DNA of 64,000 nt, from the NCBI RefSeq assembly GCF_017104715.1, contig NZ_JAAGPI010000026.1, forward strand, positions 1 to 64,000, in the 5' to 3' direction. Every line of letters begins with the position of its first letter. Positions within the stretch are counted from its first letter, which is position 1. Positions 18,941 to 27,389 of this stretch are shown one piece after another. Made by a program: the position numbers and the translations under genes. Below the pieces are notes generated by a model that worked only from the letters and a program-made list of their open reading frames with translations, was not told the DNA's origin and did not search any database. Origin of the DNA: Burkholderia sp. Ac-20365. Lineage in GTDB: Bacteria; Pseudomonadota; Gammaproteobacteria; Burkholderiales; Burkholderiaceae.

Positions 18941-19816
18941 ATGAATATCCTGAATCTTTCGTCCTATCAGTTCGTCACGCTCGACAAAACCGTCGAATGG
19001 CGGCCGCTCGTCACCGCGCGCTGCAACGAACTGGGTCTGCGCGGCACGATCCTGCTCGCGCCGGAGGGCATCAACCTGTTTGTAGCGGGCGAAATCCCGC
19101 AAGTGCGCGCATTCATCGACTACATGCGCACGGATCCGCTCTTCGAAGGCAAATTCGCCGAACTGCAGTTCAAGGAGAGCCTGTCGGAGAAGCAGCCGTT
19201 TCGCCGCATGCTGGTCAAACTCAAGCGCGAAATCATCACGATGAAAAAACCGGCTATCCAGCCGGAACTGGGCCGCGCTCCTTCCGTCAGCGCGCACACG
19301 CTGAAGGAATGGCTCGACCGCGGCCACGACGACGCGGGCCGCCCCGTCGTGATGCTCGACACGCGCAATGCGTTCGAAGTCGACGTCGGCACGTTTGACA
19401 ACGCGCTCGACTACCGGATCACGAAGTTCAGCGAGTTTCCTGAGGTGATCGAACAGAACCGTGCCGACCTAGAAGGCAAGACCGTCGTATCGTTCTGCAC
19501 GGGCGGCATCCGCTGCGAGAAAGCGGCGATTCACATGAAGGACGTCGGCATCGAGCACGTCTATCAGCTCGAAGGCGGCATCCTGAAGTATTTCGAGGAA
19601 GTGGGCGGCGCGCACTACAACGGCGAGTGTTTCGTGTTCGACTATCGCACTGCGCTCGACCCGAATCTGCAGCCCACGGCGACCGTGCAATGCTTCGGCT
19701 GCCGCGCCGTCGTCACGCCGGAAGGTCAGCAGTCGCCGTTGTACGTGCCGGGCAAGACTTGCGCGTCCTGTCATCCGGAAGCGCAGCAGCAAGCCGGTAC
19801 GGCGCACGCGGCGTAG
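18941..19816 (+). CDS. trhO: tRNA uridine(34) hydroxylase, rhodanese type
   Basis: TrhO (YceA) hydroxylates uridine 34 of certain tRNAs with oxygen, a step towards 5-carboxymethoxyuridine or methoxyuridine. The 291-residue protein has the N-terminal acylphosphatase-like domain (RGTILLAPEGINLFVAG) and a central rhodanese domain with the loop VVSFCTGGIRCEKAA near residue 185, which holds the catalytic Cys. A Cys-rich end follows (CFGCRAVVTPEG, CASCHPE). The ATG at 18941 begins MNILNLSSYQ, the family start. Its promoter may be the GATAAT at 18849-18854. gluQ, another tRNA anticodon modifier, follows 75 bases later. Confidence 0.94.
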   Translation: MNILNLSSYQFVTLDKTVEWRPLVTARCNELGLRGTILLAPEGINLFVAGEIPQVRAFIDYMRTDPLFEGKFAELQFKESLSEKQPFRRMLVKLKREIITMKKPAIQPELGRAPSVSAHTLKEWLDRGHDDAGRPVVMLDTRNAFEVDVGTFDNALDYRITKFSEFPEVIEQNRADLEGKTVVSFCTGGIRCEKAAIHMKDVGIEHVYQLEGGILKYFEEVGGAHYNGECFVFDYRTALDPNLQPTATVQCFGCRAVVTPEGQQSPLYVPGKTCASCHPEAQQQAGTAHAA

Positions 19817-19891
19817 TCACGCGGCGCGCCATCATCGCTCGCATGAAATTGTTCAGCATGAGCCGCGCGCTGAGGCTCGTGGCAGTCTCGC

Positions 19892-20785
19892 ATGACTGAG
19901 GTTCACGATTTCTATCGCGGCCGTTTCGCGCCCTCGCCCACGGGCCCGCTGCATTTCGGCTCGCTGGTCAGCGCACTCGCAAGCTGGCTCGATGCGCGCG
20001 CCAACCGCGGCGTGTGGCTCATACGCATCGAGGACATCGACGCACCGCGCACGGTGCCGGGCGCAGCGGAAGACATTATCGACACGCTCGCGCGCTTCGG
20101 TATGGTGGCCGATGAGCCGCCCGTCTGGCAGAGCCTGCGCATGCCGCTCTATCAGCAGGCTCTTGAACGCCTGCAGGCTGCGGGTCTCGTCTATCCATGC
20201 GGCTGCACGCGCAAAGAGATCGCTGATTCGCTCGTTCGGGCCCACGCCCGCCACACTACCCTCGCATATCCCGGCACCTGCCGCAACGGCCTGAACGGCA
20301 AGCCCGCGCGTGCATGGCGGCTGCGCGTGCCTGATGGCGACGCCGCTGTCATCACGTTCGACGACGGCTGGCAAGGCCCGCAGACGCAGAATCTCGCCAC
20401 GGAGGTCGGTGATTTCGTCTTGCGTCGCGCGGACGATCAATGGGCTTATCAACTGGCTGTTGTCGTCGACGATGCGGATCAGGGCATCACGCATATCGTG
20501 CGTGGCGCGGATCTGCTCGATTCGACGGCGCGGCAGATTTATTTGCAGCAGTGTCTGGGGGTGCCGACGCCCGCTTATCTGCATGTACCCGTTGTGACAA
20601 ATGCCGACGGTGAAAAGCTCAGCAAGCAGACAGGCGCACTGGCGCTGAATGCGGCCGAGCCGCTCGTTGCGCTGAACGATGCTGCGAGGCATCTTGGTTT
20701 GCGCCTGACCGGCGCGGCGGCGACGTCGCTTGATGTGTTTTATTCGGAAGCTGTCGCTGCGTGGGCGGAGCGGGTGAAACGGTGA
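19892..20785 (+). CDS. gluQ: Glutamyl-Q tRNA(Asp) synthetase
   Basis: A truncated GluRS relative that attaches glutamate to queuosine in the anticodon of tRNA-Asp. The 297-residue length and lack of an anticodon-binding domain fit. The class I signatures are RFAPSPTGPLHFGSLVSAL (HIGH region) near residue 10 and EKLSKQTGA (KMSKS) near 245. The zinc site reads CGC near 104 with a Tyr and a Cys in YPGTCRNG about 20 residues later, as in E. coli YadB. It lies after trhO, so two tRNA position-34 enzymes are adjacent. Downstream comes the second repeat element, then rhlE on the opposite strand. Confidence 0.95.
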   Translation: MTEVHDFYRGRFAPSPTGPLHFGSLVSALASWLDARANRGVWLIRIEDIDAPRTVPGAAEDIIDTLARFGMVADEPPVWQSLRMPLYQQALERLQAAGLVYPCGCTRKEIADSLVRAHARHTTLAYPGTCRNGLNGKPARAWRLRVPDGDAAVITFDDGWQGPQTQNLATEVGDFVLRRADDQWAYQLAVVVDDADQGITHIVRGADLLDSTARQIYLQQCLGVPTPAYLHVPVVTNADGEKLSKQTGALALNAAEPLVALNDAARHLGLRLTGAAATSLDVFYSEAVAAWAERVKR

Positions 20786-20829
20786 ATGTGCTTTTGATGG
20801 TTTTGGGTTTTTGTTTGGGCCTTTGTACT

Positions 20830-20884
20830 GGCATCCGCGGTTTGTTATCGGTGCTTCAGGCGTTGCCCCCTGTGCGGGGCGGCA
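20830..20884 (+). repeat. Solo outer arm of the noncoding repeat element
   Basis: This stretch runs from GGCATCCGCG to CTGTGCGGGGCGGCA and repeats the outer left arm found again at 20938-20992, separated by about 50 bases. It stops before the palindrome. It looks like a partial tandem copy of the element edge. Confidence 0.7.
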
Positions 20885-20937
20885 TTTGATTTTTGGCTTG
20901 TCTTGCGACGCTGGTTTGGTTTGCTTGTTTATTCGCT

Positions 20938-21584
20938 GGCATCCGCGCTATGCCTTCGTGCTTCACGCGTCGCCCCTGTGCGGGGCGGCACCTACTTTTC
21001 TTTGCCGCGGCAAAGAAAAGTAGGCAAAAGAAAGCCGCTGAACACCGCCAGCTCTTCTCTTTGCCCACGGGCCCCCAACGGCCCCGTCCTGTTCGCGGCA
21101 TCGTTCTTCTTGATGCCCGCTGCCAACGCTCTTACTGAGCGCCTCACCCGCTTCACACTCCCGCGTCGCCGCCTACGCGATCAATTTGCCCACGTTCTAT
21201 AGCGGCCAACTCTGTGTCGGCTTTCGCGCCGTATGCGCACCACTCCGGACTGGGAAACACGATCGGTGTCGCAGGAGCGCTGCCGTGTGAAGCACTACGA
21301 CCTACACATAGTTTGCCACCTGGGCGGCAGTGACCGTTCGCTGCCGCTGGCTGCGTTACGGGTGATTGAAGCGGGTGAGGCGCCGATTCAAGGCGCTGGC
21401 AACGGGCAGTGAATAGCAGAACGCCGTGTGAAGCGGAGGACCCGTTGGGGGCCCTCAGGCGGTGGTCAAGAGCGGGCGGTGTTAGCCCGCTTTCTTTGCT
21501 TACTTTCTTTGCGGCGGCAAAGAAAGTAAGTGCCGCCCCGCACAGGGGCCACGCCTGAAGAACCGATAACAAAACGCGGATGCC
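20938..21584. repeat. Noncoding inverted-repeat element, copy 2 (complete)
   Basis: The complete element lies between the convergent genes gluQ and rhlE. Its outer edges are GGCATCCGCG (20938-20947) and CGCGGATGCC (21575-21584). The palindromes near 20992-21023 and 21499-21530 have arms TACTTTTCTTTGC and CTTACTTTCTTTGC with their complements. Two related half-units of roughly 190 bases point inward, around a unique centre of about 170 bases (roughly 21180-21350). The whole element is in the opposite orientation to the copy at 1-608: for example 21314-21331 is the exact reverse complement of 217-234. No credible gene is inside; peptides containing LPRQRK or FLCRGKEK arise from the palindrome. 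Confidence 0.9.
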
Positions 21585-21625
21585 AGCGCAAAGCGAAAGC
21601 AAAACCAAACCAAAAACCAAAACCA

Positions 21626-23074
21626 TCAATTCGACGAAGTCGTCTTCCTAGGCATCCCAAACCCGCCCAACAACGCAGCGAGCGGCTGTTTAGAAGCTGG
21701 CTTCTGCGGCGCCGCAGGCACTTCCTCACGCTTACTGGCAGCCGAAGGCGACGGCTCATAAGGCTTGAAGAAGAAATCATCAACCGGTTGCTGACGATGA
21801 TGCGTGCCATGCGCCGGACGCTCATGCGCCCCCGTCGTGCGTCGACGGCTGCCGCGATCGTCGCGATCACGCCGCGCGCCGCGCTCTTCATGATGATGAC
21901 GTACGGGCGCATCGACCGTCAGGCGTTGCACGTCGAGCGGACGCTTGATCAGCTTCTCGATATCGGCGAGTTGCTTGCGCTCGTTCGGGCTGAACAGCGA
22001 CAGCGCATCGCCCGATGCACCCGCGCGTCCCGTCCGGCCGATCCGGTGTACATAGTCTTCCGCGTTGAACGGCAGATCGAAATTGATCACAGCGGGCAGT
22101 TCAGCGATATCGAGACCGCGCGCGGCCACGTCAGTTGCGACGAGCGCTTCGATCTCGCCGCGCTTGAACGCCTCGAGCGCCTGCATCCGTTCGCTCTGCG
22201 TGCGGTCGCCGTGAATCGCGGTGGCAACCACGCCGTCGCGCTCCAGTTGACGCGCCAGACGGCTCGCGCCGATCTTGCTGTTACAGAAGACGATCACCTG
22301 CTTGAGGCTGCGCTCGCGGATCAGTTGCACGACCGCGCCCGTTTTGTCGCCTTCAGCGACTTCGTAGACGATCTGCGTGACGTTGGTCGCCGTCGAATTG
22401 CTGCGCGCCACTTCGATCGTCTGCGGATTGCGCAGGTACGTCGAAGCAAGCTTCTTGATTTCGGGCGAGAAAGTCGCCGAGAACAACAGCGTCTGACGCT
22501 CGGCGGGCAGCAGGTTCAGGATGCGCTGCAGATCGGGCAGGAAGCCCATGTCCAGCATCCGGTCGGCTTCGTCGAGCACGAGCATCTGCACCTGGCCGAG
22601 ATTGGCCGTCTTTTGCTGCACGTGATCGAGCAGACGGCCCGGTGTAGCAATCAGGATTTCGACGCCGCGCCGCAGTTCCGCCGATTGCGGATTCATGTCG
22701 ACGCCGCCGAACACCACCGCGCTGCGCAGCGCCGTGTGCTTCGCGTACGACTGCACGTTCGCGGCGACCTGGTCGGCGAGTTCGCGCGTCGGCGTGAGAA
22801 TCAGCGCACGGACAGGATGGCGGGCGGGCGACGCGCTCGTGTTCGCGAGCGGCAACAGGCGCTGGATGATCGGCAGCGAGAAGCTCGCCGTCTTGCCTGT
22901 GCCCGTCTGGGCCGCGCCCATCACGTCCCGGCCGCCCAGCACGACGGGAATCGCCTGTGCCTGGATCGGCGTTGGCGTCGTGTAGCCCTGCTCCGCGATG
23001 GCTTTGAGAATGTCGGCGTGAAGGCCGAACCGGTCGAAGGTCGCGTCGGTAGGCGTGGTTGTTGTGTCGGACAT
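21626..23074 (-). CDS. rhlE: DEAD-box ATP-dependent RNA helicase RhlE
   Basis: RNA helicase involved in ribosome assembly and RNA turnover, 482 residues. All motifs are present: the Q motif with TPIQAQAIP near 33, AQTGTGKT near 53, PTRELADQ, TPGRLLDH, VLDEADRMLDMGF near 163, SATFS near 197, VATDVAARGLDI near 310 and HRIGRTGRAG near 340. Residues from about 375 form a basic, Arg/His-rich low-complexity tail typical of RhlE-type proteins. The ATG at 23074 begins MSDTTTTP; ribosome-binding site is weak. The 5' region is long and may be structured. Confidence 0.93.
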   Translation of the reverse strand: MSDTTTTPTDATFDRFGLHADILKAIAEQGYTTPTPIQAQAIPVVLGGRDVMGAAQTGTGKTASFSLPIIQRLLPLANTSASPARHPVRALILTPTRELADQVAANVQSYAKHTALRSAVVFGGVDMNPQSAELRRGVEILIATPGRLLDHVQQKTANLGQVQMLVLDEADRMLDMGFLPDLQRILNLLPAERQTLLFSATFSPEIKKLASTYLRNPQTIEVARSNSTATNVTQIVYEVAEGDKTGAVVQLIRERSLKQVIVFCNSKIGASRLARQLERDGVVATAIHGDRTQSERMQALEAFKRGEIEALVATDVAARGLDIAELPAVINFDLPFNAEDYVHRIGRTGRAGASGDALSLFSPNERKQLADIEKLIKRPLDVQRLTVDAPVRHHHEERGARRDRDDRGSRRRTTGAHERPAHGTHHRQQPVDDFFFKPYEPSPSAASKREEVPAAPQKPASKQPLAALLGGFGMPRKTTSSN

Positions 23075-23522
23075 GGTGGCTTTCGCTAAAAATGCGCCTG
23101 CGCTCGTGCCGCTTGCGCGTTGCCAAAGACGGGCGCGGTGGCGTCCGCTCAAACTGGTTCTGCAGCTTCTTTTGCAACGGCCGGGGCCGCGGAGGGCATC
23201 AGGATGAAGGCGGAGCCACGGCAATCCGCACAAGGCCCGATCTCGCTGTGACAGTTATCAGCGACGATCAACGACTATGGGCAAGCATGCGGCCGGCTCC
23301 GGCCGGCGGAAATATCCGCCGGAAAGGGCGGTATTGTAGCACTTCGGCATACAAGCCCTCGGCGCGCACCCAGGGTTACTACCTTACCTACGCTGCAGCA
23401 GCGTATGACGGCATATTTCAAGCGGGGACGGACCATACCCGACGCGGGCAGCGTAGTCGCGCGATGAGTCAATCTGGTGACAACGCGCCGGACGCCGCCC
23501 GACCCCATTTAAGACGCCGGGT
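23075..23522 (-). promoter_or_regulatory. Long intergenic leader upstream of rhlE
   Basis: About 450 bases with no credible gene, between the ALDH gene end and the rhlE start. It contains a strong hairpin at 23303-23322 (CCGGCGGA-AATA-TCCGCCGG) and, further upstream for rhlE, a -10-like TACAAT on the - strand near 23335. If transcription starts there, the rhlE leader is about 250 bases and contains the hairpin. Confidence 0.35.
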
Positions 23523-24959
23523 TCACCACGTTTCGCGCATCACCATCAGCCGCAGTTCCGTCATGTCTTCGATCGCGTATCGGATGCCCTCGCGCCCCAG
23601 CCCGGAATCCTTCACGCCGCCATACGGCATGTTGTCGACGCGAAACGACGGTACATCGTTGATGACCACGCCGCCCACGTCGAGTTCATCCCACGCCTGA
23701 TGCGCGTGCGCGAGCGAGTCCGTGAACACCCCCGCCTGCAGGCCAAAGTCGCTGTCGTTGACGGTCGCGAGCGCGCTTTTGAAGTCGTCGAACTTTTCGA
23801 GGATCGCCACGGGCCCGAAGGCTTCCTTGCGATACAGGTCGGTCTCGCGCCCGACGTTTTCCAGCAGCGTCGCCTCGAACATCGCGCCGTCTACCTTGCC
23901 GCCCGCGACGATTTTCGCGCCCGCCTTCACCGCGCTGTCCATCCAGCCGGCCAGACGTCGAGACTCAGATTCGGAGATCATCGGCCCGACGAAGGTCTTT
24001 TCGTCCTTCGGGTCACCCATCTTCAGCGACTTCGTCTTCGCGATCAGCTTTTCACGCACCGCGTCGTACAGCGACGCATGCACGAGAATCCGCTGCACGC
24101 CGATGCAGCTTTGCCCCGACTGATAGAACGCGCCGAACGCAAGCCGGTCGACGACGTAATCGAGCTTGTCGCGCTGATCCGCGTCGACCACTGCCGCCGC
24201 ATTGCCGCCCAGCTCCAGAATCACCTTCTTCTTGCCCGCCTTCGCCTTCAGATCCCAGCCGACAGCGGGCGACCCGGTAAACGACAGCAGCTTGAAGCGT
24301 TCATCCGTGGTGAAGAGATCGGCGCCGTCCCGATGCGCGGGCAGAATCGAGAACGCGCCTTTTGGCAGATCGGTCTCCGCCAGAATCTCGCCGATGATCA
24401 GCGCACCCACAGGCGTGCGGCTCGCCGGCTTCAGCACGAATGGCACGCCCGCCGCGAGCGCCGGCGCCACCTTATGCGCGGCCAGATTCAACGGAAAATT
24501 GAATGGCGAGATGAACGAGCAAGGCCCGATCGGCACGCGCTTTACATACGCGTGATAACCCTTCGCGCGAGGCGAAATCTCCAGATTGACGATCTCGCCG
24601 TCGATACGCACCGATTCTTCCGCCGCGACCTTGAACGTATCGATCAGCCGCGTCGCTTCGCCGCGCGAATCGTTGATCGGCTTGCCCGCCTCGATGCACA
24701 GCGCCATCGCCAGTTCGTCGAAGCGCTCGCGAAAGCGCTTTACGCAATGCTCGAGCACGGCCTGGCGCTTGAACGGCGGAAACGCGCGCATTGCGGGCAT
24801 TGCATCGACGGCCGCGGCGATGGCCTTGTCGATCGCCTTCGCGTCGGCCATGGCGACGCGCGTGGCCACTTCGCCGCTGAATTTATCGGTGACTTCGAGA
24901 TCGGTGTTCGCGGCGACGGCTTCGTTGGCGAGGTAGTACGGATAACTCTTTTGCAGCAT
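23523..24959 (-). CDS. NAD(P)-dependent aldehyde dehydrogenase
   Basis: A 478-residue ALDH superfamily enzyme that oxidises an aldehyde to a carboxylate. The cofactor region SFISPFNFPLNLAAHK is near residue 145, the general-base Glu is in VILELGGN near 248 and the nucleophilic Cys in GQSCIGVQR near 285. The start at 24959 has AAGGAG at good spacing; an upstream extension is not family-like. The sequence resembles the ALDH family 21-like / phosphonoacetaldehyde-lactaldehyde dehydrogenase group, but substrate is unknown. It lies 88 bases downstream of an acetolactate-synthase-like gene on the same strand, so the two may act on the same route. Confidence 0.88.
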   Translation of the reverse strand: MLQKSYPYYLANEAVAANTDLEVTDKFSGEVATRVAMADAKAIDKAIAAAVDAMPAMRAFPPFKRQAVLEHCVKRFRERFDELAMALCIEAGKPINDSRGEATRLIDTFKVAAEESVRIDGEIVNLEISPRAKGYHAYVKRVPIGPCSFISPFNFPLNLAAHKVAPALAAGVPFVLKPASRTPVGALIIGEILAETDLPKGAFSILPAHRDGADLFTTDERFKLLSFTGSPAVGWDLKAKAGKKKVILELGGNAAAVVDADQRDKLDYVVDRLAFGAFYQSGQSCIGVQRILVHASLYDAVREKLIAKTKSLKMGDPKDEKTFVGPMISESESRRLAGWMDSAVKAGAKIVAGGKVDGAMFEATLLENVGRETDLYRKEAFGPVAILEKFDDFKSALATVNDSDFGLQAGVFTDSLAHAHQAWDELDVGGVVINDVPSFRVDNMPYGGVKDSGLGREGIRYAIEDMTELRLMVMRETW

Positions 24960-25047
24960 GACTCGTTCTCCTTTTTCGCAATCGGTTAGCGCAGCATAGG
25001 CCGTACCGTGACGGCGGCGCCGCGCGCCGAAGAAGAAAGCGCAACGC

Positions 25048-26700
25048 TCAGAGCTGCGCCGAAAGCCGCTTGATCTCGCGATTGAGCACGCGCTCGTTGT
25101 CCGAGTAATCAATGGGAACATCGATCACATGCACGCCCGGCGTCGCGAAACACTCGCGCACGAGCGGCGCGAGTTCCGCCGCCGACGCCACGCGATGTCC
25201 CTGCGCCCCATAACTTTGCGCGTAGTCGACGAAATCCGGGTTGCTCAGTGTCATCCCATAGTCGGGGAAATTCATGTTTTCCTGCTTCCAGCGAATCATG
25301 CCGAACGCGTCGTCGCGCACAATCATCACGACGAGGTCGAGCTTCATCCGCACGGCCGTCTCCAGTTCCTGCGAGTTCATCATGAAGCCGCCGTCACCGC
25401 ACACGGCCATCACTTTTCGCTCGGGATGCACGATCTTGGTCGCAATCGCCGACGGCAACCCCGCGCCCATCGAAGCGAGCGCGTTATCGAGCAGCAGCGA
25501 ATTCGGCTCGTGCGCGCGGTAGTAACGCGCGAACCAGATCTTGTACATGCCGTTGTCGAGACAGATGATGCCGTCCACGGGCATCGTCTCGTACACATCG
25601 TGCACGACGCGCACGGGATACATCGGGAAGCGGTCGTCGTGCTGGCCTTTCGCCAGATGCGCCTCGAAATGTTCCTTGATTTCCTTGAAGCGCGCGAAGT
25701 CCCAATGCTCGCCCTTGCCTTGCAGCGCTTCTTTCATCTGCCAGACAGCATTCGCGATATCGCCGACTACTTCGATCTGCGGGAAATACACCGTGTCCAC
25801 TTCCGCGCCGAGAAAGTTGACGTGGATTACCGTCTTTTCGCCGGCATCCGCGCCGCGCATGAAGAACGGCGGCTTTTCGATCACGTCGTGGCCGACGTTG
25901 ATGATGCAGTCCGCGTGATCGATCGCGCGGTGCACGAAGTCGCCATCCGACAGCGTCGCGTTGCCGAGCCACAGCGGATGCGACTCGTCGATCACGCCCT
26001 TGCCCATCTGCGTCGTGAAGAACGGAATGCCGATCTGGTCGACGAACTCGCGCAGCATCTTGCGCGTAGTCTTGCGGTTGCCGCCCGCGCCGATCATCAG
26101 CACCGGATGCTTCGCTTCGACGATCGCCTTCACGGCATGCGCGACGGCCTTTTCCTCAGCGACAGGCCGGCGGCTGTAGCTCTTCGGAATCGGCTTGCCG
26201 TCGCCCTCTTCATGCGCGACGTCTTCGGGCAGTTCGAGATGCGTGGCGCCGGGCCGTTCTTCCTCGGCCTGCCGGAACGCTTCGCGCACCGACGCCGGAA
26301 TATTGCCGATCGACACGATCTGCCGCGTGTACTTGGTGAGCGGCTCCATCATCCGCACCACGTCGACGATCTGGAAGTGGCCCTGCTTGCTCGACTTGAT
26401 CGGTTTCTGGCCCGTGACCATCAGCATCGGCATGCCGCCGAGCTGCGCATACGCGGCGGCCGTCACGAAGTTGGTGGCGCCGGGGCCGAGCGTCGCGAGA
26501 CACACGCCCGTGCGCCCTGTCAGACGGCCATAGGTCGCGGCCATGAAACCGGCCGCCTGTTCATGGCGGGTCAGCACGAGTTTGATTCTGGAGCGGCGCA
26601 GCGATTCGAGGAGATCGAGATTTTCTTCGCCGGGAATGCCGAACACGTACTCGACGCCTTCAGCTTCCAGCGATTTGACGAACAGATCCGATGCTTTCAT
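25048..26700 (-). CDS. Acetolactate synthase-like ThDP enzyme
   Basis: A 550-residue thiamine-diphosphate enzyme of the acetolactate synthase large-subunit type (catabolic-like; no regulatory subunit gene nearby). The N-terminus has VEYVFGIPGEENLDLLESL and the cofactor-activating Glu47 in TRHEQAAGFMAA. The ThDP/metal motif starts GDGGFMMNSQELETAVRMK near 434, but continues VVMIVRDDAFGM, with Arg where catabolic acetolactate synthases normally have the metal-binding Asn (as in NDSAYGM). The ATG at 26700 begins the family sequence. The product could be acetolactate from pyruvate, but the changed motif and the adjacent aldehyde dehydrogenase leave other 2-oxoacid or aldehyde chemistry open. Confidence 0.85.
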   Translation of the reverse strand: MKASDLFVKSLEAEGVEYVFGIPGEENLDLLESLRRSRIKLVLTRHEQAAGFMAATYGRLTGRTGVCLATLGPGATNFVTAAAYAQLGGMPMLMVTGQKPIKSSKQGHFQIVDVVRMMEPLTKYTRQIVSIGNIPASVREAFRQAEEERPGATHLELPEDVAHEEGDGKPIPKSYSRRPVAEEKAVAHAVKAIVEAKHPVLMIGAGGNRKTTRKMLREFVDQIGIPFFTTQMGKGVIDESHPLWLGNATLSDGDFVHRAIDHADCIINVGHDVIEKPPFFMRGADAGEKTVIHVNFLGAEVDTVYFPQIEVVGDIANAVWQMKEALQGKGEHWDFARFKEIKEHFEAHLAKGQHDDRFPMYPVRVVHDVYETMPVDGIICLDNGMYKIWFARYYRAHEPNSLLLDNALASMGAGLPSAIATKIVHPERKVMAVCGDGGFMMNSQELETAVRMKLDLVVMIVRDDAFGMIRWKQENMNFPDYGMTLSNPDFVDYAQSYGAQGHRVASAAELAPLVRECFATPGVHVIDVPIDYSDNERVLNREIKRLSAQL

Positions 26701-26944
26701 GGGAAGTCTCGCTTGACGAACGAACGCAGACCGGGCCGCCATATTGTGAATGGGCAGCACGCGGACAAGGATGATCGAAGACGATGACAGCCGCGCCAAT
26801 GCATCGAAACGGGGGCGCGGCCTGTGCGTGGCACACAGCTTACTACCGGAGATGAAAACGTGTCGGTTCGCGGGCAGCGTCGTCGCGCGCCTCGCGAGCC
26901 ATGATGAAAAGCGAGAAAGATAAGCGTCGCGACGCCGGCAACGA

Positions 26945-27316
26945 TCAGCGGACGATCGTCACGCAATCGGACAGCAGCGGCGGCGCATCCTCGCCGAGCA
27001 TGGCGTCGTAGAGCGTGGCCTGCGGACCCTTGGTCCACCACGTATAGCTGCCCGCCTGATATTTCGCGCCGGAGCCGGACATCACGTTGACGAACAGCAT
27101 CTGCCGGCCTTTCACCGGCAAGATCGCGAAGCTCTGACCGTTGGTAGCATTCAGATAGGTGACTTGCAGGATGCGGCCCGTTGCGCAGGTGTACTTCTGC
27201 ATCACGCGATGCGAAGTACGGATATCGGGCAACGGCAGCAACTCCGCGGCGCGCGCCGCGCCCGATACCGCCACCAACGCCAGCACGCCCACGTATGCCC
27301 ACCACCGTCTGCTCAT
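26945..27316 (-). CDS. MliC/PliC-like c-type lysozyme inhibitor
   Basis: A 123-residue exported protein that probably inhibits c-type lysozyme in the periplasm. Residues 1-23 form a signal peptide ending ARA-AEL, without a lipobox Cys, so the mature form should be soluble (PliC-like). The MliC pattern follows: YTCATGRILQVTYLN, then SGSGAKYQAGSYTWWTKG with the conserved SGSGAKY loop and Lys, and a paired C-terminal Cys (LLSDCVTIV). GAGG shortly before the ATG at 27316 sets the start. It is the last gene of a - strand group after purT and a small lipoprotein. Confidence 0.8.
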   Translation of the reverse strand: MSRRWWAYVGVLALVAVSGAARAAELLPLPDIRTSHRVMQKYTCATGRILQVTYLNATNGQSFAILPVKGRQMLFVNVMSGSGAKYQAGSYTWWTKGPQATLYDAMLGEDAPPLLSDCVTIVR

Positions 27317-27389
27317 CGAATGCCTCGTTTGCTGATGCCCTTTCGTATGACTGCTCGCGCGTGCCGAAGTTTGCGGCGAGGTTTGCCGA

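Noticed and set aside
20811..21629. Short open frames within the second repeat element
   Set aside because: Same repeat-derived peptides; no ribosome-binding sites and no independent support.
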